Shown here: positions 44,777 to 52,781 of the stretch, piece by piece | How positions within the stretch are numbered: the first letter of the stretch is position 1 | Layout: every line of letters begins with the position of its first letter | Assembly (NCBI GenBank): GCA_905182405.1 | Contig: CAJJBQ010000002.1 | Span: 62,001-126,000, forward strand | Source of the DNA: Akkermansiaceae bacterium | GTDB lineage: Bacteria; Verrucomicrobiota; Verrucomicrobiia; Verrucomicrobiales; Akkermansiaceae | Direction: 5' to 3' | DNA: 64,000 bases | The notes under the pieces: model-generated | What the model saw: the letters and a program-made list of their open reading frames with translations, nothing else | Told to the model about the DNA's origin: nothing | Databases searched by the model: none | Position numbers and translations under genes: made by a program

Positions 44777-45696
44777 TTACGCAGCCCTCTCAGCGTCGTG
44801 GCGCGGCCTTGGTCGCGGTCTTTTGGATCATGGCCATTCTCGGTTTGGCGATTGTCACCTTGATGCGTGTCGTTTCCTATCAGGTTGATGTGGTGGCCTC
44901 GCAAACTTCCGGGATTGAAGCGCGACAGCAGGCTGAAAAAGGCTTGGCGGTGGCATCGAATTCTCTCGTGAATAAGTGGGACCCTCTCTTGAAGCAAAAT
45001 TTTGGAGATGGGACCGGCTACAATGTTGAGATTACCTCGGAAGGACAATTTTTCGACATCAACTATATTTTAGGAAAGGGCGATAAAGCGCTTCTCCGCC
45101 AAATTTTCGATTACTGGGGAATCGAGTCGGATATGCAGTCGGAGATCGCCGATGCTCTTTTGGATTGGTGGGATAAGGGAGATGGAGAGGAGCTCAACGG
45201 AGCGGAGTTTGAGTGGTATGAAACCCTAGGAATTTATAATCAGCCCTATAATCGGCCTTTTTACTCGCTCGATGAGATGCGTCTCGTGAAGGGTATGGCC
45301 CTTGTGGAAGCGGCTCAGCCTCGTTGGCGCGATTGGTTCACGGTATACACGAATAAAGGACTCGACGTGGGGGAGGCCTCGGCTGAGTTCATGGCGATTG
45401 CCGCGGAGGGGGAGGTGGTCGATGCCGAATCTGTCGTAGACATGCGACTTGGTCCCGATGGGATTAAGAATACCGAAGATGATCCAGGCGTCTCGAAACA
45501 GGCTGCCATTACCCAGCTAGGTCTCGATGAAGACAATGATGGAAAGAAAGAAGATCGATTTTCAGATGAAGGATCGACTGATCGTATCGAAAGTGTTGGT
45601 TTCTCTGGCGGTATCCGCCGTAAACTTGTGCTTATCCTCAATAACCGCAGTGGAAACCCCACCATCCTTGACCGTAGAGAAGAACTTGTAAAATGA
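44773..45696 (+). CDS. gspK: Type II secretion minor pseudopilin GspK
   Basis: 307 aa protein starting at ATG 44773 in an ATGA overlap with gspJ; the longer ORF from 44644 is antifamily in its first 43 residues. RRGAALVAVFWIMAILGLAIV is a prepilin-like N-terminus without Glu at +5, which is normal for GspK. The large periplasmic domain with EIADALLDWWDKGDGEELNG and FYSLDEMRLVKGM matches the GspK alpha/beta region. It caps the pseudopilus tip. Confidence 0.88.
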   Translation: MITQPSQRRGAALVAVFWIMAILGLAIVTLMRVVSYQVDVVASQTSGIEARQQAEKGLAVASNSLVNKWDPLLKQNFGDGTGYNVEITSEGQFFDINYILGKGDKALLRQIFDYWGIESDMQSEIADALLDWWDKGDGEELNGAEFEWYETLGIYNQPYNRPFYSLDEMRLVKGMALVEAAQPRWRDWFTVYTNKGLDVGEASAEFMAIAAEGEVVDAESVVDMRLGPDGIKNTEDDPGVSKQAAITQLGLDEDNDGKKEDRFSDEGSTDRIESVGFSGGIRRKLVLILNNRSGNPTILDRREELVK

Positions 45697-46985
45697 GCAC
45701 TAAAAAAGGAGATCTAACCCTTCTGATTCCAGGAGCCAATGGCTGGGAAATTTGGAACGGCTCGCCCATTGAAGGTCTAAGTAGGCACTCAGAGAGCGAG
45801 CAATATCGAGCTCTTGATGTGAGCGGCCTGCCTGCGGGACCTATCCAGATGGCTTTACCGGTGCGTCAGCTGGTGGCACTTCCATTCCGGGCCCAAACGA
45901 CGGACCTTGCCCTCATCGATGATCTCGCTGAGATGCATCTGGAGCGTAATGGAGTGCGCCCTTCACTTGATGGAGGACAGCTGACTGATCATTTCGTTTA
46001 TGCGATCGATGAGGAGGAAACTTCCTTGTCTGCCGTTGTCCTTTCGCCACCCCGGGAAGGGGATCTGCCGAAGCGGAGTCCGAAAGCTTTCGATCTTTCT
46101 CCACGCTGTCTCTCACTTCCCGCAGGAAAGGTTGCGGTTTGGAAGGAGCTGGGTCGCTGGGTCTTCGGGATCGGTCATGGAGACAAGGTGCTTTATTTTC
46201 AATGTCTTCCTGGCGAGCGTCTCGATGATCGCGCAGGCAAAGACGTGCGACTGGCGATGACCCAACTTCAGCTTCAAGGGCTTCTTCCTGAAAAGCCCGG
46301 AGAGGCCGTCCTGTGGACAAGCGGTGGAACCGGGGACGCCCGGCCCGAGGAGATAGAATCATTCGCCCGTGGGCTTGGGCTTGAAGTTCAGTCTTCTCCC
46401 AAACCTAGTCCAGTTTGGCCAACGCCACCTAGTAAGCTTCTTCCGGAAGACGTGCGGGCCGAGCGCATGGAAAAGGCCTCCAAGCGGAATCGCATGATCG
46501 CTATTGCCGCCCTCGTGCTGGTCTATATTGGGCTTGCTGGATACTTCTTCCTCGATATCAAAAAGGCAGAAAAGGAAGCCAATCTGGCGGAGCGCAAAGT
46601 CACGGAATTGAGTGGGGGAACAACCCAGCTCATGGCCCTGCAGGACAAGTGGTTCGAGCTTGCCCCTGTTGTCGAATCTGACTTTTATCCCTACGAGGTT
46701 TACCACCGGGTTGCTGAGTGCCTGCCCAACAAGCCGGAACGGAAGGTGCGCCTCACGCAGGTGACGATTTACAATCAGCCTAAGTTCGTCGAGGGCGAGG
46801 GCTTGTCGATGAGTCGCGAGATTTTCGTCTCCGGTGAAGCTGCGGATACCAACGATATTGCTAAATTTGCCATCGCTTTGAAAAAGAGTGAAGAGCTCCA
46901 GAAGTATGAATGGACGATTGAGCCAGAATCACAGACAAGAACAGGTGCCTGGGGCTTTAGATATTCAGCGAAGGTGTCCCTTTAA
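45693..46985 (+). CDS. gspL: GspL/PilM-like type II secretion assembly protein
   Basis: 430 aa protein. Residues ~1-240 are an actin-like cytoplasmic domain (LPVRQLVALPFRAQTTD, LSPRCLSLPAG). One transmembrane helix lies at ~270-288 (IAIAALVLVYIGLAGYFFL). A periplasmic coiled or ferredoxin-like segment follows. This layout matches GspL, which links the GspE ATPase to the inner-membrane platform. It overlaps gspK by ATGA and gspM follows 15 bp later. No ATPase gspE or gspF lies in the window. Confidence 0.75.
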   Translation: MSTKKGDLTLLIPGANGWEIWNGSPIEGLSRHSESEQYRALDVSGLPAGPIQMALPVRQLVALPFRAQTTDLALIDDLAEMHLERNGVRPSLDGGQLTDHFVYAIDEEETSLSAVVLSPPREGDLPKRSPKAFDLSPRCLSLPAGKVAVWKELGRWVFGIGHGDKVLYFQCLPGERLDDRAGKDVRLAMTQLQLQGLLPEKPGEAVLWTSGGTGDARPEEIESFARGLGLEVQSSPKPSPVWPTPPSKLLPEDVRAERMEKASKRNRMIAIAALVLVYIGLAGYFFLDIKKAEKEANLAERKVTELSGGTTQLMALQDKWFELAPVVESDFYPYEVYHRVAECLPNKPERKVRLTQVTIYNQPKFVEGEGLSMSREIFVSGEAADTNDIAKFAIALKKSEELQKYEWTIEPESQTRTGAWGFRYSAKVSL

Positions 46986-47000
46986 CAATTTACCGATCAC

Positions 47001-47540
47001 ATGTCGTCCCGCGAAAAATCTCTCCTAGCCCTCCTTCTTGGCGCCCTCTTCCTGGTGTTCAATGTTTTGGCCTATAAAAATCTCTACGAGTCTAAGAAGC
47101 TCACTTTCTCCAGTCGCAAGGCCGCAGCGGAACTGAAGTTCCAGCAGGCGGAGAAAGTGATGCTTCGAGGCGATGATTGGGTAAATGCCAAGAGCTGGCT
47201 CGAGCGCAGTGAAGGGAAGCCCATCGCTTATCAAACTGCCCAAGCCTCACTGCAGTCCTTCGTTGAACGTGAAGCGAAGAAGCGGGGCCTGATTACGAAA
47301 GATCAGAAGATTCTCCCTTGGCAGGAAGGTGTTCATTACAACCGCGTTCGGGTCCGCTACAAGGTGACCGGAATGGAGCAGCAGATCCAGCAATGGCTCA
47401 TGACTCTTCGCCAGAATCGCCAACTTCAGGTGATGACCAAATTTGATATGAAGCCCGTGAATAATGATCTTACTAAAGTCGACTGTGAAATTGAGGTCGA
47501 GAAATTCATCATCCCTCCAACTGAAGACCCAGCCCTCTAG
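47001..47540 (+). CDS. gspM: GspM-like type II secretion protein
   Basis: 179 aa protein with a single N-terminal transmembrane helix (LLALLLGALFLVFNVLAY, ~7-25), a coiled-coil-like segment and a small periplasmic domain. This is the expected architecture of GspM. Identification rests on topology, size and location immediately after gspL rather than on a clear motif. Confidence 0.6.
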   Translation: MSSREKSLLALLLGALFLVFNVLAYKNLYESKKLTFSSRKAAAELKFQQAEKVMLRGDDWVNAKSWLERSEGKPIAYQTAQASLQSFVEREAKKRGLITKDQKILPWQEGVHYNRVRVRYKVTGMEQQIQQWLMTLRQNRQLQVMTKFDMKPVNNDLTKVDCEIEVEKFIIPPTEDPAL

Positions 47541-47544
47541 TCCG

Positions 47545-48105
47545 ATGAAAGCTATCCTTATTTCCCTCACTCTTATCTTACAAGTTTGCGCGGTAGAACC
47601 GCCGCAAACTCACATTGTAAGCCGCTATAACCATCTTTGGCAAAACTCGCCAATTAGTGATCCTCCTCCGCCACCTGAGGAAGGGGGTGTTAAAAATGAC
47701 ATCGACGACTGGGTCCTCGTGGGTCTCGAGGAATACGTGGGCGGAAAGGTGGTCACCTTGGTGAACAAGAAGAACACCAAGGAGCGTGTTCGAGTTCCCA
47801 GTAACGAGGAACTTGCGAAAGACTTCGCCGTTCTTGAGGTCAAGAAATCAGACGGAAGCTATCTCGAAAGTGAGGTGCATATTCAAAAAGGCCCTCACCG
47901 TGGCTGGGTGAAGTTTGACTCTAAGTATCTGGTCCTCCGCAAGGCGCCTGTTGTCAATTCGAATAAGAAGAAGACCAACACGCCAGCTCAAAAGACTGCT
48001 GGAAAGGGAGCTCCTCCTGGCCTTCCTGCGGGCGCCACCAAAACCGTTCCTGCCAAGGAAACCAAGAAACCTCCTCGGACACGCTACATTCCGAAGCCTA
48101 AGTAG
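47545..48105 (+). CDS. Small exported protein in the GspC/PilP position of the T2SS operon
   Basis: 186 aa protein starting ATG 47545, 4 bp after gspM, with a short signal or membrane anchor (MKAILISLTLILQVCAV). PPPPPEEGG is followed by a compact beta-rich segment (DIDDWVLVGLEEYVGGKVVTLVN...ERVRVPS) that recalls the HR domain of GspC or the PilP beta domain, which bind the secretin. A lysine- and proline-rich tail (PPRTRYIPKPK) follows. Placement right before gspD supports a secretin-coupling role; the family link is inference. A degenerate copy of the tail follows the stop. Confidence 0.55.
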   Translation: MKAILISLTLILQVCAVEPPQTHIVSRYNHLWQNSPISDPPPPPEEGGVKNDIDDWVLVGLEEYVGGKVVTLVNKKNTKERVRVPSNEELAKDFAVLEVKKSDGSYLESEVHIQKGPHRGWVKFDSKYLVLRKAPVVNSNKKKTNTPAQKTAGKGAPPGLPAGATKTVPAKETKKPPRTRYIPKPK

Positions 48106-48192
48106 TGTTTTTTTAAACCGGCACTTCCCCCAAAAAATATCTCTCCCAAGAAAACTCCCCGGACTCGCCACATTCCGACTCCACAAAAGTAA
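48106..48192 (+). repeat. Degenerate duplication of the preceding gene's 3' tail
   Basis: In one frame (48112-48192) the bases read KPALPPKNISPKKTPRTRHI, then PTPQK and TAA. This mirrors the C-terminal PAKETKKPPRTRYIPKPK-stop of the upstream gene. It looks like a small tandem duplication that lost its upstream coding context when the first copy kept its stop. Confidence 0.6.
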
Positions 48193-48219
48193 TTTTTACT
48201 AATCTGATTCCACTATCTC

Positions 48220-50628
48220 ATGAAACGATCTCTCGCACTCCTTTTTAGCTTCACGGTTCTCGCCGGGGCTCAGGAACCTGAAAAGCAAGTCCCTCCTCCG
48301 GGAATTCCCGGTTTTCCTGGTGCAACGCCCGCTGTTCCTGAAAAAACGACACCGACACCAGGCCTAGCCGTCCGTGCTTCGAAGGAGCATGATCCCAATG
48401 CCATCGCCGTAGCCGATGGTGACTCGATTCTCCGTCCTGAGATGACCGGGATTGATGCCTCTGAGCTTTACTTTCTCTATACCCAAAAGCGGGTCATCCT
48501 CACGTCGCAGGCGTCCACGGTGCAGGCCTACTTTGTGCAAAAGGGACCGCTCACCAATGCGGAAGCGGCCAAGCTTCTTGAGATTACCCTTCTCGCTGAA
48601 GGACTCTCAATCCTCCCTGATCCGCTCGATCCTAATATTGTTCGGATTGTCGCATCTGGTCCCGCTCCCCCAAACGCCGCTCCTACGGCTTATATTGATG
48701 AGGCTATAGATCTTCCTCTTACGGACCAGATGGTCACCTACCGGATGCACTTCAAGAATCTCAAACCCGACGAAGCTCTTCGGGTCTTTCAACAGGTTCT
48801 GGGTGGAAATACTCCTGGTGGCAGTCTTACGGCGGTGGCTAATGCCTCTTCATTGATCATCAAAGAAAACTCCTCGCTCATTCGGCAACTGATCAAGTTG
48901 AAGGCAGATATTGATGTCTCCAGCGAAATCACTGAAGCTTGGATTAAATTAGTCTATTCCGATGTGGATCAAGTTGCCGAGCAACTCAATGAGATTTACA
49001 ACCAGCAGTCCGGTGCAAAATCTACCACAGCGACCCGCAGAACAGGAGCTGCAGCGCCTCCAGGCTTGCCAGCTGCCGCCGGTGGGACTTCTGGGGCAGG
49101 GGTTGACATTCCATTGCGAATTCTCCCAAATACTCGCACAAGTCGGATTCTCTTGGTTGGCCGTCCTTCAGACATTGCGACGGCTAGCGCACTCATTGAG
49201 GGCTACGATATTCCTAACTCTAAAGAGAACCAGTTTACCTACCGCCTTAAGTTTTTGCGAGTGGGAGAGTTTCTTCCCATCGCCTACGATGCGATCGAGG
49301 CCACTCTGAGCTCGGACGCGGCAGGAGGGGCGGCAGGAGGAGCGGCAGGTGGTGCTCGGGCCAATCAGACCCAGAATAACCGGAATACCGGTAGTAACAA
49401 CAACGCGGGTGGCGCGGGTGGTGCGGGTGGTGCGGGTGGCGGTGGAAGCCGGACTTCGTTGCAAGCCCAAGACATTCCTACTGCTCCCGAAGCTCAGATC
49501 GTGGGTGGAAAGACGCTCTTGGTAGCGAACAACATCGAGAACTCCATCATTGTCAATGGACCTCCTCATCACATCCAGATCGTGAAGGACCTCTTGGAAG
49601 GACTCGATACCGAGGGTGACCAAGTTGTGATCTCTGCCGTGATCGGAAGCTATGGGCTCGGAGATAACATGAACTTTGGTATCGAATTGGCACAGCTCAT
49701 TCAAGGAGCAGAGAATGGCGGGGCGGGGAGGTTCTCCTTCGACAGTGGCTCAGGCACTCCAGCGACTTTAGATCCCAGGACTCTTACTGATCTTGCCGGA
49801 CTTCTGACAGCCACAGGCGCTGGCGGAAATGGAATGTCCTTATACGGCGCATTCGATGATTTCGGAGTTTTTGTGAATGCCCTGGAAGGGACCTCGAACT
49901 TTAAATCACTTGACCGTCCGGTCATCACTACCCGGAACAATCGCGTCGCTCGTATTTCTTCAGGTAAACGGATTGCCATTCCTGCAAACACCTTCACAGG
50001 TGGGGTGAACAATGGCGGGACGACGACGAATATCGAATACGAAGATGTCGTGCTGGAGCTTGAAATTCAGCCGCTGATCAATGGTCCTGATAAAGTAACT
50101 CTCGAGATTTCACTGGTTCGTGACGACATTGGAAACAACCGGACGGTTGGTGAGTTGACCGTTCCCGACATTTCAACCGAAGAGTTGACGACCACCGTGA
50201 CGGTAGAAAATGGCGCGGCCATTATCCTCGGGGGATTGATCACCGATGATGAGCGTAAGACAGTAACAGGGCTGCCTTTTCTAAGCAGAATCCCCGGTAT
50301 AGGAAATTTGTTCAAGAGCACGACAAAGAGTGGAGGTCGCAACGAACTCGTGGTGATACTCCGACCACAGATTATCAGTAATACTGACAAGTATGGTGAG
50401 TTCCGTGATGGTTATGAAACTGAGAGCCCCTTTACTTTGGAAGCTCGTGAGTCTCTTCCAAACACCGGCCTACTTCCTCCTAAAGGTGCTCTTGAAGAAA
50501 GTGAACTCCCTCAGGCTGCTCCTAAAAAGGAGTCGCTCTTCACTGCACCGAGTAAGAGCAAATCAAGGTCCGTTCATCCACCCTCGAAGAGTGGAGCAGG
50601 ATTCATGAAGTTTCGCCGTCGCCGATAG
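48220..50628 (+). CDS. gspD: Type II secretion outer-membrane secretin GspD
   Basis: 802 aa protein with a signal peptide (MKRSLALLFSFTVLAGA). N-domain segments carry the KH-like pattern (ASELYFLYTQKRVILTS; LKPDEALRVFQQVLGG; ASSLIIKENSSLIRQL; NSIIVNGPPHHIQIVKDLLEGLD). The C-terminal secretin core has VISAVIGSYGLGD, ENGAAIILGGLITDDE, VTGLPFLSRIPGIGNLF and NELVVILRPQII, so the gate is complete. A Gly/Ala/Asn-rich insertion at ~366-407 sits between N-domains. It forms the outer-membrane channel for folded enzymes, perhaps including the sulfatases and LamG proteins of this window. A terminator follows at 50661. Confidence 0.93.
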   Translation: MKRSLALLFSFTVLAGAQEPEKQVPPPGIPGFPGATPAVPEKTTPTPGLAVRASKEHDPNAIAVADGDSILRPEMTGIDASELYFLYTQKRVILTSQASTVQAYFVQKGPLTNAEAAKLLEITLLAEGLSILPDPLDPNIVRIVASGPAPPNAAPTAYIDEAIDLPLTDQMVTYRMHFKNLKPDEALRVFQQVLGGNTPGGSLTAVANASSLIIKENSSLIRQLIKLKADIDVSSEITEAWIKLVYSDVDQVAEQLNEIYNQQSGAKSTTATRRTGAAAPPGLPAAAGGTSGAGVDIPLRILPNTRTSRILLVGRPSDIATASALIEGYDIPNSKENQFTYRLKFLRVGEFLPIAYDAIEATLSSDAAGGAAGGAAGGARANQTQNNRNTGSNNNAGGAGGAGGAGGGGSRTSLQAQDIPTAPEAQIVGGKTLLVANNIENSIIVNGPPHHIQIVKDLLEGLDTEGDQVVISAVIGSYGLGDNMNFGIELAQLIQGAENGGAGRFSFDSGSGTPATLDPRTLTDLAGLLTATGAGGNGMSLYGAFDDFGVFVNALEGTSNFKSLDRPVITTRNNRVARISSGKRIAIPANTFTGGVNNGGTTTNIEYEDVVLELEIQPLINGPDKVTLEISLVRDDIGNNRTVGELTVPDISTEELTTTVTVENGAAIILGGLITDDERKTVTGLPFLSRIPGIGNLFKSTTKSGGRNELVVILRPQIISNTDKYGEFRDGYETESPFTLEARESLPNTGLLPPKGALEESELPQAAPKKESLFTAPSKSKSRSVHPPSKSGAGFMKFRRRR
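49317..49446 (+). repeat. Gly/Ala-coding low-complexity insertion in gspD
   Basis: Short tandem units (GCAGGAGGGGCG-type and GCGGGTGGT-type) code for GGAAGGAAGG-like and GAGGAGGAGG-like peptide around an Asn-rich core. They lie between two N-domains of the secretin, probably as a surface loop. Such units can change length by slippage. Confidence 0.8.
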
Positions 50629-50660
50629 CATAAATCCTCAGATTCCTTAAGATCCCTCAA

Positions 50661-50687
50661 AAAGCAGACGAAAGGTCGGCTTTTTTT
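50661..50687 (+). terminator. Terminator after gspD
   Basis: The arms AAGCAGAC and GTCGGCTT pair with a single mismatch around GAAAG, followed by seven T residues at 50681-50687. It lies about 35 bases after the gspD stop and ends the T2SS operon. Confidence 0.85.
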
Positions 50688-50788
50688 GCCTTCTCAAGCT
50701 GGAAAATCTCTACTTTTGTCCTGTACGCTTGCCAAGGGGTTAGATTCTCGCTTGATTTTGAAAGTCACCCTACGATCAACGCACACAT

Positions 50789-52186
50789 ATGTCAGACATT
50801 AGAGAAATTACCGAAGCGGAACTTCCCGCAGAGCTCAAAGATCACTGGAAAAGCGCGAAGGCCAGCGTCGAGCGCAAGAACCCCGGCTATGCCGTGAAAT
50901 TCCTCCAGGCTATCCTCAAGCAAGAGCCGGGATTCTTAAACGCACGGAAGCTTCTTAGGCAAGCCGAAATCAATGAAACCGGGGCCTCTCCTGGTTCCGG
51001 AAAAAAAGGTCTCTTTGGGACTTCTGGAGGAGGTGGCGGCACCTTGGCTCGCGCCAGCAAGAAAGATCCCGTCGCTGCTCTCGTGGCGATTGAGAAGGAG
51101 CTTGAAAAGGACCCATTCAACGGAGCCATCAATGATGTTCTCCACGACACCTGCCTGAAGGTCAATCTTCTCTCCACTGCAGCCTTCGCTCTCGAGACCG
51201 CAAAGAAAGGAAATCCCGAGAACACCAAACTCTCTCATAAGCTAGCCAATTTCTACATCCTGCGGGATATGCATGCCGAAGCTGCGATAGTATACCAAGA
51301 TATTGTGAGGCAGGATCAGTCCGATGGTGCCGCTATCAAAGGGGAGAAAGACTGCTCAGCGAAAGCCTCGATGCAGAAGAACAATCTCTCAGAGTCGTCC
51401 AGTTTTAGAGACATCATCAAGAGTGATGAAGCTGCCGAACTCGAGATGGCTTCCCGCTCCGCTTTGACTAAGGACCAGCTCCTTGAAAAGGTCGGAATCT
51501 TGGCGGCCAAGTATCAGGAGGATCCAAACAATCTTAATGTTGTTAAAGATCTCGCCGCGACCTACGAGCAGCTCGAAGATTGGGCCAGTGCGCAACAGTT
51601 CTTCGACTGGGCCCACCAGGTCTCTGGCGGGGACGTTGCACTCCGCTCAAAGGCGGAAGCTATGGGTGACAAATCCAAGGCCTTGGGGATTGCCGATCTC
51701 GAAGCCCAAGCGGCCGCAGATCCGGACAATGCCGACCTTCAATCCCAGCTTGTCGAAATTAAGGCAGGACGTCTTGATGAGCGCCTTGTCGAGTGTAAGC
51801 AGCGTGTCGATCAGAACCCCACCGATCCGAAGCTTCGCTACGAACTCGGTTATGCCTTCTACGATGCTGGAAAGCACAGTGAGGCGATTCCTCACCTGCA
51901 GCAGGCCACACGCAACCCGCACATCCGCACCAAGGTTCTCCTTCTCCTCGGTCGGACCTTCTATGCAAAGGGGATGGTTGATCTTGCTATCAAGCAGCTT
52001 AGCGATGCCAATGCGGAGCTGATAGCAATGGATTCCACCAAGAAGGAAATCCTCTTCGAATTGGGAGTGATCTACCACGATGCGGACCGCAAGGATGAAG
52101 GGCTGGAGTGCTTTAAGCAGATTTACGAGATCGACTACGGCTATCGCGATGTCGCGGCACGCGTGGAAGGTTCCTACCAAGGCTAG
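50789..52186 (+). CDS. TPR-repeat protein
   Basis: 465 aa protein of tandem tetratricopeptide-like helices, with the clearest units in the second half (RYELGYAFYDAGKHSEAIPH, LLLLGRTFYAKGMVDLAIKQ, LFELGVIYHDADRKDEGLEC). A glycine-rich linker (GTSGGGGG, ~77-84) separates an N-terminal helical part. No signal peptide was seen, so a cytoplasmic adaptor is likely. It stands alone between two terminators, 160 bp after gspD, so a link with secretion is only positional. Confidence 0.75.
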   Translation: MSDIREITEAELPAELKDHWKSAKASVERKNPGYAVKFLQAILKQEPGFLNARKLLRQAEINETGASPGSGKKGLFGTSGGGGGTLARASKKDPVAALVAIEKELEKDPFNGAINDVLHDTCLKVNLLSTAAFALETAKKGNPENTKLSHKLANFYILRDMHAEAAIVYQDIVRQDQSDGAAIKGEKDCSAKASMQKNNLSESSSFRDIIKSDEAAELEMASRSALTKDQLLEKVGILAAKYQEDPNNLNVVKDLAATYEQLEDWASAQQFFDWAHQVSGGDVALRSKAEAMGDKSKALGIADLEAQAAADPDNADLQSQLVEIKAGRLDERLVECKQRVDQNPTDPKLRYELGYAFYDAGKHSEAIPHLQQATRNPHIRTKVLLLLGRTFYAKGMVDLAIKQLSDANAELIAMDSTKKEILFELGVIYHDADRKDEGLECFKQIYEIDYGYRDVAARVEGSYQG

Positions 52187-52210
52187 AGCCTGTTGGAGCA
52201 AGTAATTTTA

Positions 52211-52245
52211 AAAGTGCTTCTCGATTTTCGGGAAGCACTTTTTCT
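52211..52245 (+). terminator. Terminator after the TPR gene
   Basis: Perfect arms AAAGTGCTTC (52212-52221) and GAAGCACTTT (52233-52242) with an 11-base loop, followed by further T residues, starting 25 bases after the TPR stop. Confidence 0.9.
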
Positions 52246-52781
52246 ATGCTTGATAGAAGACGAGCTGAGTGTCCGGCAGGTGAGCGGGTTTTAGCGGATC
52301 ACGCAGCCGCGCTGTCGTTGCCTAATTTTTTGGCGCTTACGGTTATCCTCCCTGTTATGGAGAATGAAAACGAGATGTAATAAGACCACTCCGTAAAACA
52401 GAGGAGACAAATGTTTATTTTAAAATTCTCAATTCTAGCGCTTCGCGGAGTTGGAGAGAGCCGGGTGCTTTTGCGAGATGACTGCCTTCTTGCTCGGCCA
52501 CGGTATAGTCACTAGAACTTGGGGGAATTCTCCCAAGTTCCGCGAATCGATCACATTTTTGAAGAAGCAACTTTTCATGTGTGCACCTGGATCGGAGTCG
52601 TTAACTGGTCTCTTCGATCTTTTTGTTTCAAAAGGGATTATCCCTTCAAAGTGGACATGATTTGGTTGTTCCGGTGAGGTCCACCTCCAGTGAATAATTT
52701 GGCACAGTATCGGAAACTCCGTGTGCCGTATGGGGTTGGTATGAATGAGGCTGCTGGCCAATAGGACCTCTCTCTAGGAGC
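52246..52781. other. Intergenic region with an inverted repeat and a possible 34-codon ORF
   Basis: No recognised gene. A possible 34-codon ORF at 52411-52515 (MFILKFSILALRGVGESRV...) has a strong SD (GAGGAGACAA) directly upstream, and its stop touches a perfect inverted repeat (arms 52515-52523 and 52532-52540, GAACTTGGG/CCCAAGTTC). Without homologs I would not claim a protein. The remaining bases show nothing I can interpret. Confidence 0.25.

Noticed and set aside
52435-52761. Minus-strand ORF of 108 codons
   Set aside because: No signal, motif or SD was seen, and it overlaps an inverted repeat; the protein composition is not convincing.
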